Shown here: positions 52,538 through 61,902 of the stretch, piece after piece
How the letters are laid out: the number at the start of each line of letters is the position of its first letter
Position numbering within the stretch: the stretch's first letter is position 1
Assembly (NCBI RefSeq): GCF_020618475.1
Contig: NZ_CP085339.1
Coordinates: 1-64,000 of the forward strand
Direction of reading: 5' to 3'
DNA from: Haladaptatus halobius
GTDB lineage: Archaea; Halobacteriota; Halobacteria; Halobacteriales; Haladaptataceae
Length of the DNA stretch: 64,000 nucleotides
Translations under genes and position numbers: made by a program
The notes under the pieces: model-generated
The model's input: only the letters and a program-made list of their open reading frames with translations
What the model was told of the DNA's origin: nothing
The model's database searches: none

Positions 52538-52914
52538 ATATTAACCTAGCACAGGAAACGTAATTAGAAATATTTATCTTAGTATGGAATACATTATCCG
52601 ATATTATATTTTATCAGTTTTGTTTATTGACTATCACGATGGTCCTCGCATCAACAGTGCGGGTGAATTCCTCACGAGCGCAGGAGGGAATATATCGAGA
52701 GGTTTCCGTTGCTTTTGTTTCACTTTCAGGCACCACATAACAATACTTAACACAGTCATTGGAACAACTGCGAGCGTCGCACTGACCTTGGTGACACGGT
52801 GGACGCTCGATCGTACAGAAACACGTCGCGTTACGACTGGTGCCATATTCATGGTTGGCGTGGGGGTGCTCACTCCACCGTTCCCCCACTCTGCCCCAGG
52901 GGATTCCGGGGCGA
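52538..52914. other. Intergenic stretch
   Basis: 377 bases. Overlapping ORFs on both strands (52584-52937 plus, 52614-52889 minus) show no domain. It ends at the tRNA-like element. Confidence 0.35.
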
Positions 52915-53020
52915 GAACGGGTTGCTCGCAGGTATGAGCATCATCGACGTGCAGCAGGTTTGCACTGTCGGTAGCGGCTACCTCACGGTGGCCTCAATGG
53001 TTCGATTCCATCCCCGTTCG
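52915..53020 (+). other. tRNA-like element with long insertion
   Basis: GAACGGG (52915-52921) pairs perfectly with CCCGTTC (53013-53019), followed by G as discriminator. Next to it GCTC-GCAGGTAT-GAGC forms a D-arm-like hairpin with the GG pair, and ATGG-TTCGATT-CCAT (52997-53011) is a canonical T-loop. The middle (about 45 bases longer than an anticodon arm needs) contains GTGCA..TGCAC and GGTAG..CTACC hairpins and GGCTACC-TCAC-GGTGGCC, but no clear anticodon loop with U33. A14 is not conserved. It could be a decayed tRNA, an intron-bearing tRNA I cannot resolve, or an attachment-site relic. Confidence 0.35.
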
Positions 53021-53397
53021 TCTTTTCACGTCCATTACACGATTCATGGCATCTTAGAACCCAGTCACTCGTCCATTTTTCCATCTCACCATCACCACAC
53101 CAACAGCGACGAGTCGGGGAGTTCACCACCATGGTCATCCGGGAGATCCGATACTGGGGTGACGGCGTCGAATCGAGGCCCCTTCTTCACTCGATTCTCA
53201 TCGTGATCTCAGGTGAGAAAGCCGTGTATCTCTTTTAGGATTTTAACCAGTAGTAACAGCAGTTTGAGGACGGTTCATCTATGGTTTAAGAAAAAACGTT
53301 CCATTACGAACCATCTGGACATAACTGATCACCCCTGTGAACGCTCACATGCCGTAAAGGATTTCATAAATACGTGACAATGGCTAGTGGGAGAACA
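53021..53397. other. Intergenic stretch upstream of the PadR regulator
   Basis: 377 bases, no gene. The TATA-like box of the PadR gene lies near its right end (TTCATAAATA, about 53363-53372). Confidence 0.4.
53364..53371 (+). promoter_or_regulatory. TATA-like box of the PadR regulator
   Basis: TCATAAAT is centred 30 bases before ATG 53398. It supports the leaderless start at 53398 (MHDLTGF), since the further upstream starts at 53374 and 53380 would be too close to it. Confidence 0.5.
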
Positions 53398-53688
53398 ATG
53401 CACGATCTGACTGGCTTTCAACGAGACCTGTTGTACGTGGTGAAGGGGTTAAATGATCCACATGGACTTGCCATCAAAGACGACCTCGAAGGCTACTACG
53501 ACAAGGAAGTACATCACGGGCGACTCTATCCAAATCTGGATGCACTCGTCGACAAAGGGCTGATTGAGAAGAGCGAAAAAGATCGCCGGACGAACATCTA
53601 TACGCTGACTCAGCGTGGCCAGCGAGAAATCGAAGCTCGGAGAGACTGGGAGCAAGAGTATCTCGAGCAAGAGGTTCCAATAGCCTAA
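53398..53688 (+). CDS. PadR-family transcriptional regulator
   Basis: From ATG 53398 the product has 96 residues: MHDLTGFQRDLLYVVKGL, HGLAIKDDLEGYY, HGRLYPNLDALVDKGLIEKSEKDRRTNIYTLTQRGQREI. This is the compact PadR winged helix with the recognition part YPNLDALVDKGLI and a wing with basic RRTN. The C-terminal dimer helix is short. Haloarchaeal relatives are plentiful; the ligand is unknown. No neighbouring gene suggests a target. Confidence 0.88.
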   Translation: MHDLTGFQRDLLYVVKGLNDPHGLAIKDDLEGYYDKEVHHGRLYPNLDALVDKGLIEKSEKDRRTNIYTLTQRGQREIEARRDWEQEYLEQEVPIA

Positions 53689-54404
53689 CAAACGCGCATC
53701 ATAGCATTCCTTTAGGCAATCCACCACAGCACTGACCTAACTCCCGTTCTGCAGTAACATGAAACCTCGATGAACCGTATCCCACTAGAGTGGAGTAGAC
53801 AACTCACATTCTCTCGGTAGCAAACCCCCATCGGTCACGGTCGCTGCGCGATTTCTTTACAACCTACTCCAATCGTGAATACGGGGCGATATCGAAACAG
53901 GATCTATCAAAGTTGGAGTAATATACTAATCCATGAATTTCCGACCGATAGCTCTCCTCTGCGAGAAGAAAACTCAGGATCGGCCATTTCTCGGAGGCAA
54001 ATCTGGATACAGAAACGGAGAGTAGTGCGAACGAAATATGCTTCCCCGAGGGCGGCTACCCGTGCGATTCCACTTCCGCTTAGTGACGAATGCGGAAGTA
54101 ACGAAGACACCACCACTTCCAGTGTATTCCCCCGATATAGGCTCTCTATTTCTCAGTATCAGTACTTCCTAAGTCTATAAATTGCATACTGCTATATAAA
54201 ATACCATCTCTCCCAGAGACCACAGTTTCGGGGGATGGCCGGTTTTCGGCAATTTTGGAGTAGATGACGGACCAAATCTGCCAACGCAGTGGGGTTCAGA
54301 ATCAGTTAGCGGACTGAACTCCACAGGTGCGAGATAATAGCGCGAAATTCTTTCTCCTCGGATAGTGTTTCCACTCGCAAAGGGCGAACTGAGTGGGTAA
54401 AGGG
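53689..54404. other. Gene-free AT-rich stretch
   Basis: 716 bases with no credible coding sequence on either strand. Around 54200-54400 may include the outer end of the transposase remnant that follows (GGGCGAACTGAGTGGG near 54382), but no clear inverted repeat was found. Confidence 0.4.
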
Positions 54405-54670
54405 TTAGTCAGGCGGAATCAGTGCTGAACAGACCAAATCAAAACACTCACCAGCTGTGAGACCTGGCGCATAATCAATCTCGCCGTTGACACCTGCTTT
54501 CAACAGGAAATCGGTAAGACGCCAGATGTTGTGGAGCAATACCGCAAACACGAAATAGAACAGCCATACTCGATAATCCTTGGAGGAAGTCTTCGCCAAG
54601 AAGTCGTTCTTGATGCTCTTGTACTCGTTCTCGATCTACCAGTGATACATATATTCTCGTAAAATCTAGA
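54405..54670 (-). pseudogene. IS4-type transposase, C-terminal fragment
   Basis: Minus-strand frame: YMYHW, TAG, IENEYKSIKNDFLAKTSSKDYR, then VWLFYFVFAVLLHNIWRLTDFLLKAG and GLTAGECFDLVCSALIPPD. The IENEYKSIK stretch holds the catalytic Glu of the DDE triad (the YREK-like region of IS4-family transposases), and the Trp/Phe-rich stretch after it is typical of haloarchaeal members. Only about 90 codons are left and a stop lies just before the Glu. A dead insertion-sequence relic. Confidence 0.72.
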
Positions 54671-54681
54671 CTTCCCATTCG

Positions 54682-54777
54682 TCATGAACACTGAATATCG
54701 GCGACGACCCACGGACTCGATTCAAAGATTGCCTCGTCATTCACCTCGAGCCATTCTCCTAACTCGAAGAGCGATGT
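54682..54777 (-). pseudogene. Alpha-L-fucosidase (GH29) tail fragment
   Basis: About 30 codons: SLFELGEWLEVNDEAIFESS, then PWVVADIQ and TGA 54682-54684. ELGEWLEVNGEAIYGTRPW is a near-universal end-of-barrel sequence in GH29 fucosidases, so this is a small remnant of such a gene. It lies directly behind the transposase fragment, which may have caused the deletion. Confidence 0.5.
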
Positions 54778-55847
54778 TAGTTACAATTCTGGAATCAAAC
54801 TGAGGGTTTTCGGTTTGATATTGATCAGGGAGTTAATATTCATTATAATATGTTGATAATTGGTCAAATTAGTCTAGTAACCGAGAGATTATCATCCTCA
54901 TATTCGGCGGTATAGGAACTAAATAAGTAGCCGATTCCTTGGCAACACTTCTACTTTTTGTCCTGAATCTCATCGTCAGATATGCATATGGGGTGATCTC
55001 CCCCATACGAAATTATCAAACACGATAATGATTGTTCTAAATCGGAATCCAAAACGAGCGTTTGAAAATTCATCCGCTTTTATATTGGATCAATCTCTGA
55101 CAACCACCAATTCGGGTATCCGTTACAATTCTATTTGTGTAATGTTTATCGGGAAGCCTATACTGCTAGTTCTCTCCTAGCAGTCAATTGTCGACGGTTC
55201 CTGTTTGTTATTAACAGGCAAAGAGAACGGCTGTCCTTGTCTTTGACGAGAAAAACCCGATGACGACGCCCCCTATCGCGTGTTTATTACTAAATGAAAT
55301 TGTCGAACGACCATGGGGAACAATTCTCAAAGTGATCAAGATATAGAGATAATATCGATTATTAGTCCCGACGGCTGTACCGTCCATAGATTCGCTCCGT
55401 CATAATCGAAGAGCACGGAGAATGACCTTAGCTACCGTTTGTTCGCATTGACCGCCTGCACCTGCCGCTGTCTTCGCGAACGCGTTCTCATCGTATAACC
55501 CACTAGCGATAATTTTCCTGTCGTATCCGCCTCGGATCCCCGCCTATCAGATTCGCGTGGATCTTCTTGCCAAGATAAAACGATGAAACTAGCGGTAGGT
55601 CAGCGATATGTGTGTTCAAATCAGCTGTATCAGTTCCTCTCGATCTCGACGATACTGTGATCGGCGACTGTTCCATCGCTGATCCACGTCCCTAAACGTT
55701 AACATCTGTCTGAATGATGCCATAATTGGTAGAACAAAGTCAATGAACGCGAACTGAATATTTCCTGCTCACAAAAACCGAATCAGACGTTCAATCTTAG
55801 GTGAGTGTTCATCACTTTCTCCCTACACTTTTTGCCGACCCATTCAA
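54778..55847. other. Gene-free AT-rich stretch of about 1 kb
   Basis: No ORF with coding character on either strand. Two small hairpins are seen: CTGCTAG-TTCTCTC-CTAGCAG (55163-55183) and CCTGTT-TGTTATT-AACAGG (about 55200-55218). Neither has a T-run that would make it a clear terminator. The region divides the remnant-rich part from the intact catabolic locus, and may be a recombination or island boundary. Confidence 0.45.
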
Positions 55848-56912
55848 TCAGGGCTGGACAAGAATCTTCGCTTCTTCGCTGTTTCTGTCAAGAAGAATTT
55901 CGAAACCATCTGCCACAAGGTCATTAAGGTTGATTCGTGATGTAACGAGTGGCGTCGGATCAAATACGCCTGTCTCAAAATTTCGAATCGTTGTTCCGAA
56001 TTCCCGTCCAGAGAGCGGACCACCTTTGAATGCCGCCGTCCCGACGACGGTTTGTTCATGCATGACGATGTTATTTGGGTCGATAGAGATGGTCTCCTCA
56101 AAGAGACTTACGATAGTTGTTGTTCCACCGGACTTAGTAGTTGTGAGCGCCTGATTGACTGACTGCTCAACACCAGCAACCTCGAATGTGGTATTAGTTC
56201 CGCCGCCTGTTTCGCCCATGATATAGGAAACAGGATCTATTTCAGTCGGATCAATAACTTCATCAGCACCACACTCCCGCGCAAGTGCCCGCCGGGCTTC
56301 ATTGGGCTCGGAAACGTATACTGGTCCTGCACCGGCCGCTAGTGCAGCCTGGAGAACGGTCAGACCGATTGGACCACTTCCGAAAACTGCAGTAGTATTG
56401 CCGGACTTGAGACCAGATCGTTCGACGGCATGGACGCCAACAGTGAAAGGTTCAACGAGTGCAGCGAGGGCTATTGGGATCTCGTCGGAAACGGGGACGA
56501 TCTTTTCGGCAGAGACGACCACATTTTCTGCAAACCCGCCACCGCCACCGGACAGACCAATAAATCCGCCAGACGTACAGAGGTGATAGTTCCCTTCGTG
56601 ACAATACTGGCAATCTCCACACCAAATTATCGGATTAACCACGACGTTAGTTCCGATTGTGATATCGACATTTTCCCCAACTTCTGTAACGGTACCACTG
56701 ATTTCGTGCCCAATCGTAATCGGGAGGTGTTCTTCGGTCACTGGGTGGGGTTCGTCTGGTATCGTAATCGGGCCCCCAACGTACTCGCCGAGATCTGATC
56801 CACAAATCCCACAGGCAGCGATTTCCACACGGATATCATTGGAACCGACAGTGTCCGGTTCGATATCTTCGATACGGATGTCTTTTGGACCATAGTAGCG
56901 TGCTGCGCGCAT
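55848..56912 (-). CDS. Zinc-dependent alcohol dehydrogenase (2,3-butanediol / sorbitol type)
   Basis: From ATG 56912 the product has 354 residues. The catal-zinc set is Cys37 (GICGSD), His69-Glu70 (GHE) and a distal Glu (VEPFTV, about 154). The structural zinc loop holds Cys98, 101, 104 and 112. The Rossmann fold starts GSGPIG (about 178-183). These medium-chain enzymes oxidise secondary alcohols or vicinal diols with NAD(P). It is the last gene of the minus-strand catabolic set. ATG 56939 in the same frame is less likely. Substrate in this locus is unknown. Confidence 0.88.
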   Translation of the reverse strand: MRAARYYGPKDIRIEDIEPDTVGSNDIRVEIAACGICGSDLGEYVGGPITIPDEPHPVTEEHLPITIGHEISGTVTEVGENVDITIGTNVVVNPIIWCGDCQYCHEGNYHLCTSGGFIGLSGGGGGFAENVVVSAEKIVPVSDEIPIALAALVEPFTVGVHAVERSGLKSGNTTAVFGSGPIGLTVLQAALAAGAGPVYVSEPNEARRALARECGADEVIDPTEIDPVSYIMGETGGGTNTTFEVAGVEQSVNQALTTTKSGGTTTIVSLFEETISIDPNNIVMHEQTVVGTAAFKGGPLSGREFGTTIRNFETGVFDPTPLVTSRINLNDLVADGFEILLDRNSEEAKILVQP

Positions 56913-57003
56913 ATTGGGTAACGATTCCTCTCTACCCAATAAAGATAGTGTAACGTAACAATCAAAACTTAAGTTGAGCTTGCAAAAACGGAACGACGAC
57001 CGG

Positions 57004-57960
57004 CTAGTTGGTTTCTAGTGGCGGGAGCATCTCATTGATACGTTCGACGTCGACTTCCAGCCAAGCCGGCACTTTTAACTCGTCGCCGTAATTTTCGGGA
57101 TCTTGATCGATGTCGAAACCAGGCCCGTCAGTGGCATACTCGAAGACGGCTCCGCCGGGTTCGGTGATATATCGCGAGTGGAAGTAGTCGCGATTTTTTG
57201 TGGAAGTCGTGATGTAACCGTTTTCACGGAGAATGTCACTGACCTCGTCCTGTTCCCATTCGTTCTTGACTCGGTATGCAACGTGGAGGTACGTTCCAAT
57301 ACCCATCACACCTTGAGGTGCGTTCGGGCGGATAAGGACGTCGACTGTGGTGGCGCATGGTGCGTCTCCAGGTGCTTCGTAGCGGATGCGGTCACCGGCC
57401 TGCGGATGGGTGGCCTCTCCGACACGATCCCATCCCATGGTTTCGAGGACATCCATCGTCCCTGCTGGGTCGTTCGAGTGTAAGGTCGTGTTGAACATTC
57501 CGCGGATGGCGTATTCTGCCGGAACATCGCTGCCGTCCGTATACGGTTCGATATCCGATTCGCCGGTCACCAGTTCGAACGGAAGCCCGTCCGGGTCGGT
57601 GAACGCGATCGCGGTCTCGTCGAACCGCTCCTCAACGGTATAGTTTACATCGTTTTCCTCGAAACGGCCCTCCCAGTAATCGACCGAACCCTCTGGGATC
57701 GTCAGGCCGACGGAACTCATCATACCCTTTCCAACCATGCCATCTTCCATGGGCATGTTGGTCATCGGGAAATATGTGACGATCGTACCAGGGGTCCCCA
57801 TTTCGTCGCCGTAATAGAGGTGATAAATCTTCTCGGGGACGTCGAAACGAACTGTCCGTTTGACGAATCGCATTCCAAGAACGTTCGTGAAGAAATCGTA
57901 GTTCTCCTGTGGATCGTCACAGAACGCCGTCACGTGGTGAATGCCTGTTATCTCTGGCAT
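57004..57960 (-). CDS. Ring-cleaving dioxygenase, two VOC domains
   Basis: From ATG 57960 the product has 318 residues in two VOC modules. The first (1-130) has GIHHVTAFCDDPQENYDFFTNVLGMRFVKRTVRFD and ends AFTDPDGLPFELV. The second (150-300) has AIRGMFNTTLHSND, HVAYRVKNEWEQDEV and EPGGAVFEYATDGPG. His and Glu residues at the module ends are the likely metal ligands. The family (LinE/MhqO-like) includes hydroquinone and related ring-opening dioxygenases. It lies between the CoA-transferase genes and the alcohol dehydrogenase on one strand, consistent with aromatic or quinone-type degradation. Confidence 0.86.
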   Translation of the reverse strand: MPEITGIHHVTAFCDDPQENYDFFTNVLGMRFVKRTVRFDVPEKIYHLYYGDEMGTPGTIVTYFPMTNMPMEDGMVGKGMMSSVGLTIPEGSVDYWEGRFEENDVNYTVEERFDETAIAFTDPDGLPFELVTGESDIEPYTDGSDVPAEYAIRGMFNTTLHSNDPAGTMDVLETMGWDRVGEATHPQAGDRIRYEAPGDAPCATTVDVLIRPNAPQGVMGIGTYLHVAYRVKNEWEQDEVSDILRENGYITTSTKNRDYFHSRYITEPGGAVFEYATDGPGFDIDQDPENYGDELKVPAWLEVDVERINEMLPPLETN

Positions 57961-58153
57961 GGTATGGTACAACAGAACGTATAGAGGGATACCATATAAT
58001 ACTTTGTGTCAAATCACCGACTTCGATGTCGGGAAAGGCTCCAGTCGGCCGTGGAGAGAGGCTAACGTACGGCGTTCCGGCTACGAAATACGCCTCACCC
58101 TGACTACGGAAAATCTCTACTCAAAATACCACTATTTCAGCTGTGAAATGATA

Positions 58154-58912
58154 TTAGCTCGTGTAGACTCCCTCGGGATCGAGTTCATGACGAATCAGCT
58201 TGATTTCTTCTTCGGTCGGCGGCGTGGTTTCGACCAACTCGTCCCCAATCCGGAGATCCCATCCAGTTGCCGCTTGGATCGTATCTTCCGTCACACCCGG
58301 ATGTATTGAATCGAGGTACATCTCACCGGTATCGTCGAACCGCATAACACCCATATCGGTGATAACGGCGTCTGGGCCGCCCTGCAGCCTTAGCTCTTTC
58401 CTGTTCTCCCGACCACCAACGTAGCCAGGGCTCGTAATAAAGTCCACTTCTTCCGGGAACCGTCGCTTGACTTGTGGCGTGATGATTATCGTCCGATGGG
58501 TATTGCTCGCGATTTCGCAGGCTCCGCCACTCCCAGGGAGTCGAACCTTGGGGTCTTCGTAGTCGCCAATCACCGTCGAGTTGATATTGCCGTATCGGTC
58601 GATTTGTGCACCACCGAGGAAACCGACGTCGATGCGTCCGGCCTGCAGATAGTACCCAAAGCCCTGCACCATCGGTACGATACTCTTGGCGTTCGAAGCG
58701 AGTACCGGGTCGCCGATGGAGAGCGGTAACTTCGATGGATTCGAGTCGATTGTCCCCGATTCGTAAATCATCTCTAAATCCGGTGCGTGGGTTCGTTTCG
58801 CTAGGTTACAGGCGAGGTTGGGGATACCAACTCCAACGAGTGTGGTGTCGTCGTTTTGGAGCTCCTGTGCCGCACGCGATATCATTAGTTCCGTATCCGT
58901 GTAGTCCGTCAT
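58154..58912 (-). CDS. CoA-transferase family I, beta subunit
   Basis: A 252-residue subunit of the glutaconate/ketoacid CoA-transferase family. MISRAAQELQNDDTTLVGVGIPNLACNLAKRTHAPDL is the nucleotide-like start, then ESGTIDSNPSKLPLSIGDP, GAQIDRYGNINSTVIGDY and GSGGACEIASNTHRTIII. The Glu and the GGA motif are as expected for beta subunits. With the alpha subunit it moves CoA between acids, for instance in ring-fission product degradation. Its start overlaps the alpha-subunit stop (TGATG at 58910-58914), so the two are translated together. No other CoA enzymes (thiolase) are in the window. Confidence 0.88.
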   Translation of the reverse strand: MTDYTDTELMISRAAQELQNDDTTLVGVGIPNLACNLAKRTHAPDLEMIYESGTIDSNPSKLPLSIGDPVLASNAKSIVPMVQGFGYYLQAGRIDVGFLGGAQIDRYGNINSTVIGDYEDPKVRLPGSGGACEIASNTHRTIIITPQVKRRFPEEVDFITSPGYVGGRENRKELRLQGGPDAVITDMGVMRFDDTGEMYLDSIHPGVTEDTIQAATGWDLRIGDELVETTPPTEEEIKLIRHELDPEGVYTS

Positions 58913-59829
58913 CAGTAGCCTCCCATATCGATCGGTGTCGCGTAATTCGACTGTGGCTGTAGCTCGACGAACCGCTTCGTATCCAGTTTTTCGAGATACT
59001 CCGTGCGATTCTCAACGCCATTCACCCACTCGTCCAACCACTCCAGCGTCGATTCGTGCGTTTCGCTCTGTCGATTCCAGTCGAGATAAGCCTGGTTGTC
59101 CCTGTCGTAGTATCCCTGTGCGTATGACGGGTGTGAACCATACGGCTCCTCTACCACGTAGTCCACCACGGTATCTGGAATGAGCGTTCGGTTCGGGTCG
59201 CTCTGGATGATCTCTGTGTCGACAATCTCCTCGACACTCAACACGACGATGTCGGCGGCAAACGCCGCTTCGACCATGTCACCGGCGATTCCCCACAATT
59301 GTGCGCTCCCCTTTTCGTCAGCTCGCTGTGCTCGAACAATCGCAACATCGGGATTTAGCGGGGGGACGACCGGAATTTCGTCCGGCTCATCGCCGTAGGG
59401 ATTATCGACCGTTCGTATCGCATCGACGTACTCGGGGTAGTCGGAACCGACGAAGGTCCGGAGCGGCAGGAAGGGAAGATTCCGAGCTCCGGCCTCCAAG
59501 CGGGAGACGAGGCCGAAATGCGAGTACTCCTCAATAGATATCCGGCACGGCACGTTGTCCTCGAAGGCGCGGCGGAAGGCGCGAAGGCTCCCGACGCCGG
59601 GGTTGCCCGCCCACGAGAAAACTACTTTACTCGCACAGCCGGCGGCGATCATCTGGTCGTAAATTAAATCCGGTGTCGCTCGCGCTAGCGTGAGATTCTG
59701 GTACCCCTGTCTGATGATTTCGTGCCCCGCAGCGAAGGGGATGAGATGGGTAAAACCACCGAGATAGACCGTCTGACTGTCTTCGATAGCATCCAATATC
59801 GCTTCTTCCATGTTCACAATCTTATCCAT
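58912..59829 (-). CDS. CoA-transferase family I, alpha subunit
   Basis: From ATG 59829 the product has 305 residues. It begins MDKIVNMEEAILDAIEDSQTVYLGGFTHLIPFA, has the CoA-transferase pattern ALARATPDLIYDQMIAAGCASKVVFSWAGNPGVGS, and later PPLNPDVAIVRAQRADEKGSAQLWGIAGD. This is the glutaconate/IpdA-like subtype. Its reaction is the transfer of CoA from an acyl-CoA to an organic acid, or in the Ipd branch, ring hydrolysis of a CoA-linked dione. An extended frame to 59868 exists but lacks family character. It forms an operon with the beta subunit; the SDR lies upstream on the same strand (239 bases). Confidence 0.88.
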   Translation of the reverse strand: MDKIVNMEEAILDAIEDSQTVYLGGFTHLIPFAAGHEIIRQGYQNLTLARATPDLIYDQMIAAGCASKVVFSWAGNPGVGSLRAFRRAFEDNVPCRISIEEYSHFGLVSRLEAGARNLPFLPLRTFVGSDYPEYVDAIRTVDNPYGDEPDEIPVVPPLNPDVAIVRAQRADEKGSAQLWGIAGDMVEAAFAADIVVLSVEEIVDTEIIQSDPNRTLIPDTVVDYVVEEPYGSHPSYAQGYYDRDNQAYLDWNRQSETHESTLEWLDEWVNGVENRTEYLEKLDTKRFVELQPQSNYATPIDMGGY

Positions 59830-60068
59830 ATTACATTTCACTCCACCGGTGGAGCCATACTCGTTCAAAGGCGGCGTCCATGGAGACGAGTATCCGGTGG
59901 GATGTAATAAATCTCGGGTTCACCCGGATCGTCACCCCGCCCTTGCACGAGACACCCCACGAGAACGGTCTGGAGATCGTCGACGTTGGTTTCGGTAGCG
60001 CCAGTTCCGGTACTGCACACCTGATAAGTATAACGACACCAGTGGGACGGCGCTTTGCGACGCTTCTA

Positions 60069-60845
60069 TCAGGGTCCGCCGGTGTTGACCCACCCGCCAT
60101 CGACGATGATTCCCTCCGCGGTCACGTACGAGGAGAGATCGCTTGCCAGGAAAACGGCGACGTTACCGAGGTCATCGGGCGTTCCCAAGCGATTCAGCGA
60201 CGTCTCGGCCGCTCGTGCGCGGACGGCCTCCTCCGGGTGATTCTCAGCCAGGCCCGTTTCGTCGGTGAATCCGGGCTGAATGGCGTTCACACGAACCTCC
60301 GGCCCGAGAAGTTCAGCGACGCCGAAGGTCATCGATTTCACGCCACCTTTCGCCGCACTGTAGAGGATGGAACCGGGTTCGACGAATCCCTGTTCAGTGG
60401 CGGTACTGGCGACGTTGATGATGGAGCCGCTGCCGCGCTCGACCATCCGCTCACCGGCGGCCTGACAGCCGAAATACGCACCTTTCAAGTTGACGTCGAT
60501 CAGCGTCGCGAAGTCGTCGTCGGTCGTCTCAAAGAAGTCGACCGGGTGGACGATACCGGCGTTGTTGACCATCACGTCGATACCGCCGAATTCATCGGCT
60601 GCACCCACTGCCCCGACGAGGTCATCGTAGTTCGTCACGTCGCACTCGACGAACAGGCCCTGAGAGTCAGTCTCGTCCTCGATCACCTCCAGCGTGGGTT
60701 CCGTGTTTGGCGTTCGAGGCGTCTCTCGTACGTCGGCGACGACGACGTTCGCTCCGTGTGTGGCGAGTTTCAGCGCAATTCCGCGACCAATACCGCTTGC
60801 ACCGCCGGTGACGACGGCTGTCCTGTCGGTCAAGAGGTCTGACAT
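60069..60845 (-). CDS. Short-chain dehydrogenase/reductase
   Basis: A complete 258-residue classical SDR. The cofactor loop TGGASGIG (residues 13-20), VADVRE after strand 2, NNAG (94-97), catalytic Ser147, Tyr162 and Lys166 (LYSAAKGG) are all present. The end ITVDGGWV-like pattern (EGIIVDGGWVNTGG) is also there. It probably oxidises a hydroxyacyl or cyclic alcohol intermediate with NAD. First gene on the minus-strand side of the catabolic locus, divergent from the alpha/beta hydrolase. Confidence 0.9.
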   Translation of the reverse strand: MSDLLTDRTAVVTGGASGIGRGIALKLATHGANVVVADVRETPRTPNTEPTLEVIEDETDSQGLFVECDVTNYDDLVGAVGAADEFGGIDVMVNNAGIVHPVDFFETTDDDFATLIDVNLKGAYFGCQAAGERMVERGSGSIINVASTATEQGFVEPGSILYSAAKGGVKSMTFGVAELLGPEVRVNAIQPGFTDETGLAENHPEEAVRARAAETSLNRLGTPDDLGNVAVFLASDLSSYVTAEGIIVDGGWVNTGGP

Positions 60846-61037
60846 ACGTCATCAATTAACAGGTGTTGATATGAAAGCTACGGTTCGTCTACGCCCCTGT
60901 GCCGAGGGCACCTGCTGACTACAAACGTTTTCGACTGCCGGCTTCGCGCCAGCGACGCGGGCCGTTCACCCTTTCCGAGATCGTTTTGTTGCCGACCATG
61001 AAAACATATATGGACTACCCTCGTGTCACGAATCATC
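60846..61037. promoter_or_regulatory. Divergent promoter region of the catabolic locus
   Basis: 192 bases between the SDR (minus) and hydrolase (plus) starts. ACATATATGG at about 61004-61013 is a TATA-like box some 29 bases ahead of ATG 61038, fitting a leaderless transcript. A mirrored element for the SDR was not clear. If a regulator controls both arms, its site should be here. Confidence 0.5.
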
Positions 61038-61850
61038 ATGGTATGTCACACTATCGACGGTGGCGACGACGTTACCCTGGCGGTGGATGAGGTGGGGAGT
61101 GGACAGCCGGTGATGCTCGTCCATGGCTACTCTCAGAGCCGACTCTGTTGGCGAAACCAGTTCGAGTCCGACTTGACCGATGACTTTAGACTCGTCGCGA
61201 TGGATAATCGGGGCCACGGCGAGTCGGACAAACCACGCGATGCATACGCTGACTCGGAGTTGTGGGCCGAGGACGTTCGCTCCGTTCTCACCGAACTCGA
61301 ACTGGATGACGTCATCCTCGTCGGGTGGTCGTACGGTGGGCTCGTCGTCCTCGACTACATCGAAGCGTTCGGAACGGATCGGGTTACGGGTCTCAATCTC
61401 GTCGGGGGAGTTTCGGAAATCGGCACCGAGACGGGAAATGCCCGTCTCGGCCCTGAATACATCGACCTCATCGAGGGATTTGTCTCGACCGATGCCGAAA
61501 CGAGCGTCGAGACGTTGCTGGAATTCGTCGACCTGTGCGTCTACGATGACCTCTCGCCCGCGGATCGTTACTACATGTTGGGGTACAACGTCGTCGTCCC
61601 ACCCCACGTCAGGGACAGTCTCCGCGACCGCACGGTGAGACACGACGCTGACCTTACGGCACTCGATATCCCCGTGCTGCTGACACACGGCGAAGAGGAT
61701 GCCGTCGTCGTTCCGGCGGCGGCACGAGAGTACGCGGATCTCATCGATGATGCGACGCTGTCGATGTACCCGGAGACGGGCCATTCACCGTTCTGGGAGC
61801 ACCCCGACCAGTTCAACCGCGAACTCCGGGAGTTCGCACTCAGGTCGTAG
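61038..61850 (+). CDS. Alpha/beta hydrolase
   Basis: A 270-residue hydrolase from ATG 61038. The oxyanion loop is MLVHGYSQS, the nucleophile elbow GWSYGG (Ser98), the acid Asp lies in HGEEDAVV and the base His in ETGHSPFWEHP. MDNRGHGESD is a normal family feature. It resembles 3-oxoadipate enol-lactonase and 2-hydroxymuconate-type hydrolases in pattern, but a precise substrate is not shown. It begins the plus-strand arm of the locus. Divergent from the SDR. Confidence 0.88.
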   Translation: MVCHTIDGGDDVTLAVDEVGSGQPVMLVHGYSQSRLCWRNQFESDLTDDFRLVAMDNRGHGESDKPRDAYADSELWAEDVRSVLTELELDDVILVGWSYGGLVVLDYIEAFGTDRVTGLNLVGGVSEIGTETGNARLGPEYIDLIEGFVSTDAETSVETLLEFVDLCVYDDLSPADRYYMLGYNVVVPPHVRDSLRDRTVRHDADLTALDIPVLLTHGEEDAVVVPAAAREYADLIDDATLSMYPETGHSPFWEHPDQFNRELREFALRS

Positions 61851-61874
61851 ACAAAGCGTCACGGACGGAATTTT

Positions 61875-61880
61875 TTTATA
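61875..61880 (+). promoter_or_regulatory. TATA-like box of the flavin reductase gene
   Basis: TTTATA within a T-rich stretch, 23-28 bases before ATG 61903. It indicates a separate, probably leaderless transcript start for this gene although the hydrolase ends only 52 bases upstream. Confidence 0.45.
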
Positions 61881-61902
61881 CGGATCACCGGGATCATACT
61901 GT

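Noticed and set aside
52915..53020. Standard intron-bearing tRNA-Met, tRNA-Trp or tRNA-Gln
   Set aside because: I tried to fit anticodons CAT, CCA and TTG with the archaeal 37/38 intron position; none gives a paired anticodon stem with U33, so only tRNA-like was kept.
55163..55218. Two small hairpins as terminators
   Set aside because: No T-run follows and no gene ends nearby.
59880..60842. 320-codon plus-strand ORF opposite the SDR
   Set aside because: Antisense of a complete SDR with all catalytic residues; a common artefact in GC-rich coding sequence.
61026..61784. 252-codon minus-strand ORF opposite the hydrolase
   Set aside because: Antisense of the alpha/beta hydrolase, which has intact Ser-Asp-His motifs and a promoter.
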